Positions 25,340 through 33,099 of a stretch of DNA of 64,000 nucleotides are shown piece by piece. Every line of letters starts with the position of its first letter. Position 1 is the first letter of the stretch. Both the position numbers and the translations under genes were made by a program. A model generated the notes under the pieces. That model saw only the letters and a list, made by a program, of their open reading frames with translations. It was not told the origin of the DNA and did no database searches. The stretch lies in NCBI GenBank assembly GCA_016209035.1, contig JACQWX010000035.1:53741-117740 (forward strand), in the 5' to 3' direction. The DNA is from Elusimicrobiota bacterium (lineage in GTDB: Bacteria > Elusimicrobiota > Elusimicrobia > UBA1565 > UBA9628).

Positions 25340-26182
25340 CTAGAGATCGATGACGAGGCCGGCCCGGCCCATGTCCACTTCCAGGCCGTTGCCCGCTTTG
25401 GCGGCCATCCTGCGCGCATCGTCGAGCATGGCGTCCACGGCCTCGTCCGAGCGGTCCTGGTTGAGGTGCCACAGGACCAGGTGCTTGACCCCGGCTTCGA
25501 CGGCCAGGCGCACCGCGTCCAGGAACATGGAGTGGCCCCAGCCTCGGGTGCACTTCTCGTACTCCTTGGGCAGGAACTCGCCGTCGTGGATGAGGACGTC
25601 GACGCCCCGCAGGAACTTGGCGTAGTCCTTGAAGTCCTTCCCGCCCGGATGGCGGTAGGCGAGCTCGTTGTCCGGGAAGAAGGCGAACTTCTTCCTCCCC
25701 TCGTTGATGATGAACCCGTAGCCGTTGTTGGGGTGCGAGAGCGGGAGGCTCTTCACGCGCAACCCCGCCACGTCGAAATCCTCCGGGCACTCCTCCTTGA
25801 ACACCAGGTTCGCGGCGACCTCCTGGAGGTCCACCGGGAAGAAGGGAGCGCGCATGGTCTTCTGGAGGAAGACCTTGACCGACTGCTGGGCGTGCGTGCA
25901 CCCGGTGAACAGCAGGGTGGAGTCCTTCCGGTAGAGAGGCTTGAAGAACGGGAAGCCCAGGAGATGGTCCCAATGCGCGTGGCTGAGCATGATGTGGAAA
26001 TCGCGCTGCTTCCCGGCCAGGGCCTTGTTGCCCAGAGGCCGGATGCCGTTGCCGCCGTCCAGGATGATGGTGTCGCCTTTGGCGGTCTCGACCTCGACGC
26101 AGGTCGTGTCCCCGCCGTACCTGACGTATTCCGGACCCGAGACCGGGACCGAACCGCGCGCTCCCCACACCGTGATCCTCAT
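25340..26182 (-). CDS. Metallo-beta-lactamase-fold hydrolase
   Basis: A 280-aa MBL protein. MRITVWGARGSVPVSGPEY is the typical start of the ribonuclease Z/PhnP-like branch; SHAHWDHLLGF is the HxHxDH zinc motif; LPLSHPNNGYGF and ILIHDGEFLP-type (VDVLIHDGEF) supply later ligands; LVLWHLNQDRSD carries the last His. Members of this branch with the GARGS start include cyclic-nucleotide and phosphodiester hydrolases; the substrate is not evident. No signal peptide. It is separated by 36 nt from the Fe-S gene upstream. Confidence 0.85.
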   Translation of the reverse strand: MRITVWGARGSVPVSGPEYVRYGGDTTCVEVETAKGDTIILDGGNGIRPLGNKALAGKQRDFHIMLSHAHWDHLLGFPFFKPLYRKDSTLLFTGCTHAQQSVKVFLQKTMRAPFFPVDLQEVAANLVFKEECPEDFDVAGLRVKSLPLSHPNNGYGFIINEGRKKFAFFPDNELAYRHPGGKDFKDYAKFLRGVDVLIHDGEFLPKEYEKCTRGWGHSMFLDAVRLAVEAGVKHLVLWHLNQDRSDEAVDAMLDDARRMAAKAGNGLEVDMGRAGLVIDL

Positions 26183-26221
26183 CTGGATTCCTTTTTATGA
26201 AATCGGCGGCGTCGTGTCAAA

Positions 26222-27529
26222 CTAGAGCTCCGTCGCCCAGCCCTGGCCCTTGAGCCTCGCCCCTGCCTCCACCGCCTTCAGGAACACGGAGCGCAGGGCA
26301 TCGCTCATCAGGGCGCGCTTCACCGGCGAAAGCCCCAGGAAGGCGCCGACCGCTGCGCGCATGAAATCCTGGCCGATGTTCCCGGGCTCGGCGAAGAGCT
26401 GGTTCTGGAGGGTCCCCCTCTCCAGGCAGCCCAGGATGATCTTTCGGAAGGTGGTCTCGGGATGGATGACCCTTTTTCCGCGGCGAGCGAGGCTCGCCGC
26501 GCAATCCCGGCACTTCATGACGCAGACTCCGCACCCGAGGCAGGTCGTCTGGTCCACTTCCGCGACAAGGGCCTCCCTCTCAACCGCCGGCCTCGGAGCG
26601 AGGCTCATGGCCGAGATCGGGCACGCCGAGACGCACGCGCCGCATCCGGAGCACCTGTCCTCAGCCACCTCGCAGATGAAGCTCGACGACATGACCGCGT
26701 TGGGGTAGCCGTGCTTGGCTATGCCGCGCAGAGCCATGCAGCAGCACTTGCAGCAATGGCAGATGAAGGTGACGTTCCTCCTGACGTTGTCCGCGTTGAG
26801 CACCAAGCCCAGGTCCCGGGACCGGGCCAAGGCGTCGCGCACCTCACGCTTGGAGGCTTCCCTGGCCAAGCCCCGCCGGATGAGGAAATCGGCCGCGTAG
26901 CCGAAAGAGGTGCACACCCCCGGCGGCACGGAGCAGGGCTTAAGCCCCAGGTGCCGGGCCTTGTGCCTGCAGGCGCACGCGCCCATGGCGGCCTTGTCGG
27001 CCGCCGAGACGATGGCAGAGGCCTTCTCGTAGTCGAGCACCTCCATGCCGACCTCGGGCCGGAAGGCCTCTTCGTGAGGCAGAGCCCGCATCACGGAGAC
27101 CTTCTCTCCGGCGCCGAAATTCGCCTGGTAGAATCCGCCGCCCTCCTCGATGTAGTCGTGGAAGAGCCGGGACAGCCTCTTGACGTCCGCCACGCCGGAG
27201 CGCATCATGGTGAACTCGAAGAAGCCGATGACCATGGGCGCGGGCATGAAGTAGGACTCCCCATCGAGGCAGAGGTCCACCACCAGGCCTTTGGCCGCCA
27301 TGCCTTCGAGGAGCGTCCTGAGACGGGCATCCGGAAGCCCCGCAGCCTCCACGAGACGCCCGATGGTCGACGCGCCGGCAGGCATGCGCACCAGGAGGTC
27401 GGCCTCCTCCTCGGAGTAGAGCCCCTTGAGGATCTCCCTCAAGGTCTCGTTCCACGGCGCCCTGCAGCTCAAGCCGTCGACCTTCTCGCCCAGCCGCCGA
27501 TAGAGGTCCTTGCCTGCCGCGTGACCCAT
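26222..27529 (-). CDS. 4Fe-4S dicluster protein with N-terminal winged-helix region
   Basis: A 435-aa cytoplasmic protein. The N-terminal 110 residues look like a winged helix (RMPAGASTIGRLVEAAGLPD). The middle has cysteine-rich segments: GACACRHKARHLGLKPC and FICHCCKCCCMALRG. Two ferredoxin-type clusters follow: CSGCGACVSACP and CLGCGVCVMKCRDC. Such proteins occur in anaerobes as putative electron carriers or redox-responsive regulators; no partner oxidoreductase is adjacent. It starts one nucleotide after the stop of the membrane-protein gene, so the two are probably co-transcribed. Confidence 0.8.
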   Translation of the reverse strand: MGHAAGKDLYRRLGEKVDGLSCRAPWNETLREILKGLYSEEEADLLVRMPAGASTIGRLVEAAGLPDARLRTLLEGMAAKGLVVDLCLDGESYFMPAPMVIGFFEFTMMRSGVADVKRLSRLFHDYIEEGGGFYQANFGAGEKVSVMRALPHEEAFRPEVGMEVLDYEKASAIVSAADKAAMGACACRHKARHLGLKPCSVPPGVCTSFGYAADFLIRRGLAREASKREVRDALARSRDLGLVLNADNVRRNVTFICHCCKCCCMALRGIAKHGYPNAVMSSSFICEVAEDRCSGCGACVSACPISAMSLAPRPAVEREALVAEVDQTTCLGCGVCVMKCRDCAASLARRGKRVIHPETTFRKIILGCLERGTLQNQLFAEPGNIGQDFMRAAVGAFLGLSPVKRALMSDALRSVFLKAVEAGARLKGQGWATEL

Positions 27530-27530
27530 G

Positions 27531-28190
27531 TCAGTATCCCGGGTCCTTCACCGCGGGCATGCTCATCTTCCCTCCTCCCGGGGCGGGCTTGAGCGGCAAG
27601 GCGTCTCCGACGGGAAGCGGGAGCCTCCCTTCATCCTCCTGGGCGGGGGACTCAGAGGCCCGGCCCCGCTCCCGGCCGAGGAGGGCAGGAGCATGCGGGT
27701 CGAACCTTTCGACAGGCGCCTTGACGCGTCCCGAAAGCCGCGACTCGACGCGGGTCGTGCCTCCGTAAGGCGCGTCCGGGGAGCCGAGGAAGACCAGCAC
27801 CAGGGCCTCGGGCTCCACCCGCAGGACCCTCGCGACCGCGGTCATCGTGCCCCTTCCCCCGGTCTGCGGGACCTGCTCCTCGTTGGTCCAGACGATCCTC
27901 TGCGAGCAGTTCCCAGCGGCGCAGGTCATCCCCCGGACCGGCCGGGCGACCTCCCAGACCACGATCTTGCCCGGGCACCGTTCCGGCTCGGTCCGGCACT
28001 CCCGCCAGCTCACCTCCTCGGCTTGGCGCTGCCACACCCTCAGGTAGCGCTGTTCGGAGCGCTCCTCCCAGAATGCCTCCACGACGGCGCCCGGGTCCCA
28101 CCAAGCGATCACGAGGAGCACGGCGCAGACGCCGGCGAAGCAGGCCAGGAAGATGCGAGCCGCCCTGACGCGCAAGGGAAGCGCTCTCAT
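27531..28190 (-). CDS. Single-pass membrane protein of unknown function
   Basis: A 219-aa protein starting MRALPLRVRAARIFLACFAG with one TM helix (about 12-32) and an exported C-terminal domain containing paired cysteines (CRTEPERC, CAAGNC) likely to form disulfides, then a Pro-rich tail. TATGAT ends 7 nt before the ATG, so a leaderless mRNA is likely. No family recognised. Confidence 0.65.
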   Translation of the reverse strand: MRALPLRVRAARIFLACFAGVCAVLLVIAWWDPGAVVEAFWEERSEQRYLRVWQRQAEEVSWRECRTEPERCPGKIVVWEVARPVRGMTCAAGNCSQRIVWTNEEQVPQTGGRGTMTAVARVLRVEPEALVLVFLGSPDAPYGGTTRVESRLSGRVKAPVERFDPHAPALLGRERGRASESPAQEDEGRLPLPVGDALPLKPAPGGGKMSMPAVKDPGY

Positions 28191-28236
28191 GCAGAGTATC
28201 ATAGCATCCCGATGAGAGCCCCTCCACTTCTTCGAG

Positions 28237-28876
28237 GTGGACGCCTTCATGTCCGCTCAAAGGAGCGCCGACGCCATCATGCTCCTGCCCATGGGAGAGT
28301 ATCCCGAGGTCCTGCCGCACTACCGCAGGCTCCTGACGGCCAACGCCGATTTCGTCCGGCGCATGGCGCCTGACAAGCCTCTCGAGCCCGCGGCCGGCAT
28401 CCACATCGTCATCGAGGACAAGGTGCCAGGCCCCGGGTCGAGCCAGCGCATAGGCCCGCTACCCCGAGGCCTGCGCCGTCTCCACCGACTCGGCCGGACG
28501 GCGCGAGCCGGTCGCCATCCCCGAGTCCGTGGCCGCGGGATTCCCGGAGGCGATGCTGACCGTGCCCGCCTCGCGGGGCTCCTACCAGACCACGGTCCTT
28601 TCAGCCGGCGAGAAACGCCTGGGCGAGGCTGCCTGGCTCCTCGCCCGCTTGTGGGCATCGGCGTTCGCCGAGGCTGGGAGCCCCAAGAACCTGACCCGGC
28701 GGTTCGTGAAGCTCGAGGACATCCGCGTCAAGGACGACTACCCGGCCCCGGACTACCTGACCGAACGGGCCTCCACCAAGACCGCTGAGCCCAAGTCCAT
28801 GGCGGTCGAGCCCATCACCCCGGTCTCGGGCGCGGTGGAGATCACCCCTGCCGGCGTCCTGCCCGTCAAGCACTGA
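28237..28876 (+). pseudogene. Frameshifted (possibly 5'-truncated) gene of unknown family
   Basis: Two consecutive frames read as one protein. The first gives SAQRSADAIMLLPMGEYPEV ... AAGIHIVIEDKV to about 28430. The second, shifted by one nucleotide, continues ARYPEACAVSTDSAGRREPV ... EITPAGVLPVKH to the stop at 28876. The break lies in GTGCCAGGCCCCGGG. The frame is already open back to 28216, so 5' sequence may be missing. The order of frames fits a single-base insertion. I cannot assign a family. Confidence 0.6.
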
Positions 28877-28918
28877 AACCGGTTGCGCCGGGGGCAGGCC
28901 AACATGTATAAAGTGGCC

Positions 28919-29515
28919 ATGGAATGCCCCAAGTGCAAGGCCCAGAACGCCGACAACGCCGTCTTCTGCTCGCTGTGCTTCGAGAACTTCAAGCCCAAGC
29001 CGAAGAGCGCGACCTCCGCCGCCAGGCTGCTGGCCTTCCCTGAGGTGACCTCCACCCACGAACGCTGGATCGTCAAAGGCCCTCTAGTCATCGCCGAGAA
29101 CGGCCTCCATTTCTTCGTCAAGGAATTGACCTACGTTGAGGGGGAGACGGGCGAGAACATCGGCAGGAAGCTCGGAGGCGAGCTCGGGGTCCTGGGAACC
29201 TTCGTCGGGTCCGTGGCCGGGTCCCTGGTGGACGGCGCCATCAACGAGCACCCCGGCAAGCCCGAGAAACTCTTCTTCTTCCCCACCCCCGCGGTCATGG
29301 AGCAGTTCCGGGGCGTCCTCCAAGACGCCCCCGCCATCCCCGACTGCGCGGAGTACTACCTCGTGAAGAAGGAGGAAATCCTCGAGATCTCCTTCGGCAT
29401 GCTGGGCGGCATGACGGTCAAGTCGAAGTTCGTGGTGCTCGAGGTGGCCGGCCCGGAGCCCGAGGAGAAGGTGTCGGGCTTCCTGGCCTTCCGGGGCTAC
29501 CGCGTCAAGCACTAG
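28919..29515 (+). CDS. Zinc-ribbon protein with C-terminal PH/GRAM-like domain
   Basis: A 198-aa protein. MECPKCKAQNADNAVFCSLC is a CxxC...CxxC zinc ribbon. The rest (about 45-198) is predicted beta-rich with a Gly-rich hydrophobic segment (GGELGVLGTFVGSVAGSLV), and may bind membranes. The start at ATG 28919 is set by TTGCGC-18-TATAAA, with the -10 ending 6 nt before it; the track's earlier start includes the promoter. Function unknown. Confidence 0.7.
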   Translation: MECPKCKAQNADNAVFCSLCFENFKPKPKSATSAARLLAFPEVTSTHERWIVKGPLVIAENGLHFFVKELTYVEGETGENIGRKLGGELGVLGTFVGSVAGSLVDGAINEHPGKPEKLFFFPTPAVMEQFRGVLQDAPAIPDCAEYYLVKKEEILEISFGMLGGMTVKSKFVVLEVAGPEPEEKVSGFLAFRGYRVKH

Positions 29516-29554
29516 AGCCCCGCGGCACGCGGCCCCTGCACGAATCGTCGGGGA

Positions 29555-29584
29555 TTGTCCCCTCCGCCCCATTTATGCTATCTT
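29555..29584 (+). promoter_or_regulatory. Promoter of initiator tRNA (TTGTCC-18-TATCTT)
   Basis: The -10 box ends 5 nt before the mature tRNA 5' end, leaving almost no 5' leader for RNase P. Confidence 0.4.
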
Positions 29585-29589
29585 AGCCT

Positions 29590-29666
29590 TGCGGGGTGGA
29601 GCAGCCCGGTAGCTCGCAAGGCTCATAACCTTGAGGTCGCTGGTTCAAATCCAGCCCCCGCAACCA
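29590..29666 (+). tRNA. tRNA-fMet (CAT), initiator type
   Basis: A 77-nt cloverleaf with encoded CCA. The acceptor stem TGCGGGG pairs with CCCCGCA; the D-stem is GAGC/GCTC (A11:U24, an initiator trait); the anticodon arm is CAAGG-CTCATAA-CCTTG; the T-loop is TTCAAAT. The 1:72 position is T:A rather than the usual C:A mismatch, and the anticodon stem has two rather than three consecutive G:C pairs above the loop. Confidence 0.92.
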
Positions 29667-29690
29667 TTTCCCAACGGAGAAGTGCACTAA

Positions 29691-29717
29691 CCCGGGCCTA
29701 AAAAGCCCGGGGTTTTT
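29691..29717 (+). terminator. Rho-independent terminator after tRNA
   Basis: CCCGGGC - ctaaaaa - GCCCGGG followed by GTTTTT. Confidence 0.85.
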
Positions 29718-29742
29718 GTCGTCCAAAACCCGTGCAATGCCT

Positions 29743-30019
29743 CAAGGTTAGTGGAGGATCGGGAATGGACAAAATCTCCGCCTTCGCCCCCGCCGCTGCC
29801 GGCCGAGTGCCCTTTTGCCAGGCCTCGGAGACGTTTCGCCTCCACTGCAAGGCGCAGAACCTGACGCCGCTCACCCGCGACTGGTACGAGTGGCGGCTCA
29901 AGGGAATTGCCCCGCAGCATCGATTCGGAGACTCTTTGGATCACGGGCACATACCGCAGCAACACTGTCATTGCCCAGCGACATCTCACTTCAAAGCCAT
30001 AGAGATTGACTATCTCTAA
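29743..30019 (+). pseudogene. Tyrosine integrase N-terminal remnant beside tRNA
   Basis: From ATG 29765 the frame reads FCQASETFRLHCKAQNLTPL then TRDWYEWRL, which resembles the SAM-like N-terminal domain of phage-type integrases. After about 45 residues the similarity stops (KGIAPQHRFGDS), and no catalytic domain follows. Just upstream, CCTCAAGGTTA (29740-29750) is the exact reverse complement of 11 nt of the tRNA anticodon arm. The rest of 29718-30040 holds nothing recognisable except the promoter of the next gene. Confidence 0.45.
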
Positions 30020-30034
30020 TTTACAACCTATAAT
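30006..30034 (+). promoter_or_regulatory. Promoter TTGACT-17-TATAAT of DUF4143 ATPase
   Basis: Near-consensus; TATAAT ends 6 nt before ATG 30041, so +1 would coincide with the start codon. Confidence 0.75.
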
Positions 30035-30040
30035 AGAGCC

Positions 30041-31234
30041 ATGTACTCTAGATGCATAGACCTGCCCAAGCGCAATAGCTTCTTTCTCTTCGGCCCCCGG
30101 CTGACCGGCAAGAGTACGCTCTTGCGCCGAGCTTTCGCGGATGAAGATGTTTTTTTTCTGGACTTGATCCATCCATCCGTTCATCAAAAGTACCTCGCCG
30201 AGCCGGCGGCGCTCCTGCGCGAGATCGAAGCCGCCAAGGGGAAGTACAAGCGGGTGGTGCTTGACGAGATACAGCGCGTCCCCGCGCTCCTGGATGCGGT
30301 GCACCATCTCATGGAATCCCCTTCGGGACGCCATCTCCAGTTCATCATGAGCGGGTCGAGCGCCAGGAAACTCAAGCGCTCCAAGGCCAACCTCTTGGGC
30401 GGTCGCGCGTGGTCTTTGGAGCTTTTCCCCCTCACCCACGAGGAACTTGGCGATGACTTCGTCCTGGAAAAGGCCCTCGCCTTCGGGACCCTGCCCAGGA
30501 TCTATGCCGCGCAGGGGACAGAGGCGGAGGAAGACCTGCGGGCTTACGTGGGAACCTATCTGACCGAGGAGATCAAGGCGGAAGCCCTGACCCGCAATCT
30601 CGGAGCCTTCATCCGCTTCTTGCCGATGGCCGCGGCCGAGAGCGGACACACCATCAACGCCTCCAATATCGGCCGGGAAGTGGGAATCAGCTACAAGACA
30701 GTCCAGGAATACTTTCAAATCCTGGAGGATACCCTCCTGGGATTCTGGCTTGAGCCGTTCGCCAAGACCGTGCGAAGACGGATGGCCAAGCAGCCCAAGT
30801 TCTACTTCTTCGACACGGGAGTGCTTCGGGCTCTCAAGAAAACCCTGAAGGTTCCGCTGGAGCGCTCCAGCCCGGAGTTCGGCGACCTTTTCGAGAACTT
30901 CTTCATCAACGAAGTCAGGCGCCTCAATTCCTATCGCCGCCTCGATCAGACTCTCAGTTTTTACCGAACGGAGGCCGGAGCCGAGGTGGACCTGGTCGCG
31001 CAGCGACCGGGGAAGTCCTGGCTGGCCATGGAAATCAAAGCCACGGAGCGCCCCTCGTCATCCCATTGCTCCGGTCTTTTGTCCTTTGCCGACATCATGC
31101 CCGGGGCGGAACTCTTCCTGGTTTGCAGAACGGACCAGCCGCAGCTTTTCCGATTCGGAAAGCGCACGGTACGCGCCTTGCCGTGGCTGGATTGCCTCAA
31201 GATGCTCTCAGGCCCCGCGCAAAAATCATCTTGA
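30041..31234 (+). CDS. AAA_14/DUF4143 ATPase
   Basis: A 397-aa protein. LFGPRLTGKSTLLRRA is the Walker A region, VVLDEIQRVPALLDAVH the Walker B, and FIMSGSSARKLKR the sensor-like strand. The C-terminal DUF4143 part contains EVGISYKTVQEYFQILEDT (winged helix), FYFFDTGVLRALKK, and EVDLVAQRPGKSWLAMEIKA, a PD-(D/E)xK-like signature. The family is common in mobile or accessory DNA and its function is unclear. It is flanked by an integrase remnant and HigBA, and its AT-richer start and strong promoter set it apart from neighbours. Confidence 0.88.
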   Translation: MYSRCIDLPKRNSFFLFGPRLTGKSTLLRRAFADEDVFFLDLIHPSVHQKYLAEPAALLREIEAAKGKYKRVVLDEIQRVPALLDAVHHLMESPSGRHLQFIMSGSSARKLKRSKANLLGGRAWSLELFPLTHEELGDDFVLEKALAFGTLPRIYAAQGTEAEEDLRAYVGTYLTEEIKAEALTRNLGAFIRFLPMAAAESGHTINASNIGREVGISYKTVQEYFQILEDTLLGFWLEPFAKTVRRRMAKQPKFYFFDTGVLRALKKTLKVPLERSSPEFGDLFENFFINEVRRLNSYRRLDQTLSFYRTEAGAEVDLVAQRPGKSWLAMEIKATERPSSSHCSGLLSFADIMPGAELFLVCRTDQPQLFRFGKRTVRALPWLDCLKMLSGPAQKSS

Positions 31235-31258
31235 CATCCGGCGCTCCTCTGCTATAAT
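31231..31258 (+). promoter_or_regulatory. Promoter TTGACA-16-TATAAT of a short transcript
   Basis: The -35 overlaps the DUF4143 stop codon. Predicted +1 near 31265. Confidence 0.7.
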
Positions 31259-31264
31259 TTCTTA

Positions 31265-31328
31265 GGCTCCAAGGTTAGCTGCACATCCTTGGGCAATACC
31301 GGCCCGCCGAGAGGCGGGTTTCGTGTTT
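31265..31328 (+). ncRNA. Candidate 64-nt small RNA
   Basis: The unit runs from a consensus promoter to a terminator (CCCGCC-GAGA-GGCGGG-TTTCGTGTTT) only about 64 nt downstream, with no ORF between. The toxin-antitoxin pair has its own promoter immediately after. It could be an independent sRNA or the remains of a leader/attenuator. Confidence 0.5.
31303..31328 (+). terminator. Terminator of the short transcript
   Basis: 6-bp GC stem CCCGCC/GGCGGG with GAGA tetraloop and a T-rich tail. Confidence 0.75.
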
Positions 31329-31335
31329 AATGGCC

Positions 31336-31363
31336 TTGACAAATCATAACAATCTGTTATACT
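31336..31363 (+). promoter_or_regulatory. Promoter TTGACA-16-TATACT of higBA
   Basis: The -10 box ends 11 nt before the GTG start of the toxin. Confidence 0.7.
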
Positions 31364-31374
31364 CTTAAAGAAGC

Positions 31375-31662
31375 GTGAGACTGAACCACAGGGAACTCAT
31401 CGGGGAGTTCGTTCGTGAGCATCCCGACTCCGGCGCTTCGCTGCGGGCATGGCAGAGGAACATGGAATCCAACGGCTTCCAGAACTTCGTCGAACTGAGG
31501 CGAGCGTTCGGCTCCGTGGATTATGTCAGTCCTCATGCTGTCTTCAACATTTCGGGGAACAAGTACCGCTTGATTGGCGTTGTCAACTACGGACTTCAGA
31601 CTGTCGCCATCAAGCACGTCCTGACCCACGCCGAATATGACAGGGGAGCCTGGAGGAAATAG
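31375..31662 (+). CDS. higB: HigB-family mRNA interferase toxin
   Basis: A 95-aa protein with GTG start. LREWxR-like ASLRAWQRNMESNGFQNF, VFNISGNKYRLIGVVNY and IKHVLTHAEYDRGAW are characteristic of HigB toxins of the RelE superfamily, which cleave mRNA on the ribosome. Length is normal. The antitoxin gene starts 1 nt after its stop; toxin-first order is typical for higBA. Confidence 0.9.
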   Translation: MRLNHRELIGEFVREHPDSGASLRAWQRNMESNGFQNFVELRRAFGSVDYVSPHAVFNISGNKYRLIGVVNYGLQTVAIKHVLTHAEYDRGAWRK

Positions 31663-31663
31663 T

Positions 31664-32131
31664 ATGACCGTCCAGACTTTGGAAAGGAAGCTCAAGACCT
31701 TCGAGGAGCCCGTGTCCCATCCACTGCTCAGGTGGCTCTATCTCCATTTGCCACCGCAACCGATCACCAGCAGGAAGATGCACAAAGCCTATGCCGACTC
31801 AGTGGGCATCTTGATGACAGAGCTTGAGCTGGGAAAGCTCGAAGGCTCGGATCGGGGAGCGGTGACGAAATATCTGAAATCAGTCCTCCCATTCGTTGAG
31901 CAGTACGAGAAGAAGGAATATCCGAGCGGGTCCGTAAGCCCCGAGGAGATGCTGCGATTCTTCATGGAGCAACACGGCTTGGCCCAGCAGGATTTAGCGG
32001 AGGAATTAGGAGGGCAGCCCGCGGTCTCCTATGTCTTAAACGGCAGGCGCAAGCTGACCAGGGAACAAATCGTCAGGCTTGCCCGCAGATTCGGCGTCTC
32101 GGAGGCGACGTTCTACCCTTCGGGCGCATAA
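31664..32131 (+). CDS. higA: HigA-type antitoxin with XRE HTH
   Basis: A 155-aa protein. ATG 31664 has a GGAGG Shine-Dalgarno 7-8 nt upstream and is preferred over the longer frame that overlaps higB. The C-terminal HTH reads QQDLAEELGGQPAVSYVLNG then LTREQIVRLARRFGVSE; the N-terminal 90 residues are the longer HigA-type extension. It is expected to neutralise HigB and repress the shared promoter. Confidence 0.88.
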   Translation: MTVQTLERKLKTFEEPVSHPLLRWLYLHLPPQPITSRKMHKAYADSVGILMTELELGKLEGSDRGAVTKYLKSVLPFVEQYEKKEYPSGSVSPEEMLRFFMEQHGLAQQDLAEELGGQPAVSYVLNGRRKLTREQIVRLARRFGVSEATFYPSGA

Positions 32132-32151
32132 GACCGGCTTTCGGGCCGGAA

Positions 32152-32176
32152 CCCCCGAAAGGGGGTTTTGTGTTTT
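32152..32176 (+). terminator. Terminator after higA
   Basis: CCCCC-GAAA-GGGGG followed by TTTTGTGTTTT. Confidence 0.85.
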
Positions 32177-32496
32177 CAGGGACAACCGCAGGCCGCCGCC
32201 CTTGCCCGCGCTCTCGGCTTTGGCCCGTGAATTGAGGTGCTTGTCCCCGTCGAGGTCCAGGAATAGCTCGTCGTTCGAGTAGTCCCCGTCGCCAGAGAGG
32301 TCCGCCAGGACCGCATCCGCTGAACCGCGGCGGCTTCTCGCGGGCCAACGCGACGGGCCTGCGGCTGTCCATGGCCGGCAGCCCGAGCGGCCAGCCTCCC
32401 TCCACAGATGTCCGGGGACCGCCCCTGGCCGCACCCAGCCAGCGCCAGCAACGAAGAGACGGCGACGGCACATGGGAACAGCGCCCATCCTTTCAT
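32177..32496 (-). pseudogene. Frameshifted small lipoprotein with calcium-loop-like motif
   Basis: ATG 32496 opens MKGWALFPCAVAVSSLLALA-GC, a lipoprotein signal with LALAGC lipobox. About 35 codons later another frame reads SADAVLADLSGDGDYSNDEL then FLDLDGDKHLNSRAK, which resembles paired Dx[DN]xDG calcium loops (dockerin/EF-hand-like). The two halves are in different frames, and the segment between is not convincing. It may be a decayed gene; the end is lost in the higA terminator region. Confidence 0.4.
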
Positions 32497-32518
32497 CGTC
32501 GTCAGCATATAAAATAGA

Positions 32519-33010
32519 ATGGCCTTGATGCCGCTCTTGACCGAGAGCCGGGCTCGTGTCGCGCGCCAGTTCGGCAAGTACTTCCTGGCGGGCCTCCTGG
32601 CCACGGCCGTGGATGTCGCGACTTTCTATCTGGTCGCGATCGCCGTGTTCCCCTCCCTCGCCCCAGGAGACCCGGCCGCCGTCCTGCTGGGCTTCAAACC
32701 CGCGCCCATCTCCGAGAGCCTGCGCTCCACCCACTACGTGTGGGGCAAGGTCATCGCGTTCATGCTGTCCTGCCTGACCGCCTACATCGCCAACATCCTG
32801 TGGGTCTTCACCCCGGGGCGGCACTCCAAGGCAGTCGAGGTGACGCTCTTCTTCGTGGTCTCGGCCATGAGCTTCTTCATCGGCACGGCGCTCGGCTGGC
32901 TGCTCATCCGCCTGACCGGCCTGCCCACGACCTACGCCTACATCGCCAACGGGGTCGCGTCCCTGTCCCTCAACTTCGTGTGCCGGAAGTTCATCGTGTT
33001 CAAGGGCTGA
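32519..33010 (+). CDS. GtrA-family membrane protein
   Basis: A 163-aa protein with four TM helices. FGKYFLAGLLATAVDVATFY and ANILWVFTPGRHS are typical of GtrA-like proteins, which are thought to help flip polyprenyl-linked sugars for cell-envelope decoration. The C-terminus (SLSLNFVCRKFIVFKG) is diagnostic. The ATG lies 5 nt after TATAAA, and the divergent lipoprotein remnant uses an overlapping -10. Confidence 0.85.
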   Translation: MALMPLLTESRARVARQFGKYFLAGLLATAVDVATFYLVAIAVFPSLAPGDPAAVLLGFKPAPISESLRSTHYVWGKVIAFMLSCLTAYIANILWVFTPGRHSKAVEVTLFFVVSAMSFFIGTALGWLLIRLTGLPTTYAYIANGVASLSLNFVCRKFIVFKG

Positions 33011-33064
33011 AGGGCCGGCCACTTCGGCGACTTGGGCCACGAAAGGCGCCGAAAGCGCGAAAAG

Positions 33065-33080
33065 TACAATGCCAGGCGCC
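33065..33080 (+). repeat. TACAATGCCAGGC unit upstream of mltC-like gene
   Basis: TACAATGCCAGGCGCC, 15 of 16 identical to 58571-58586. Confidence 0.5.
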
Positions 33081-33099
33081 GATATGGTAGATTTGGAGC

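Noticed and set aside
29545-29566. GGGGATTGTCCCC upstream of the tRNA as a third REP copy
   Set aside because: Palindrome core only, no flank similarity; it more likely supplies the TTGTCC -35.
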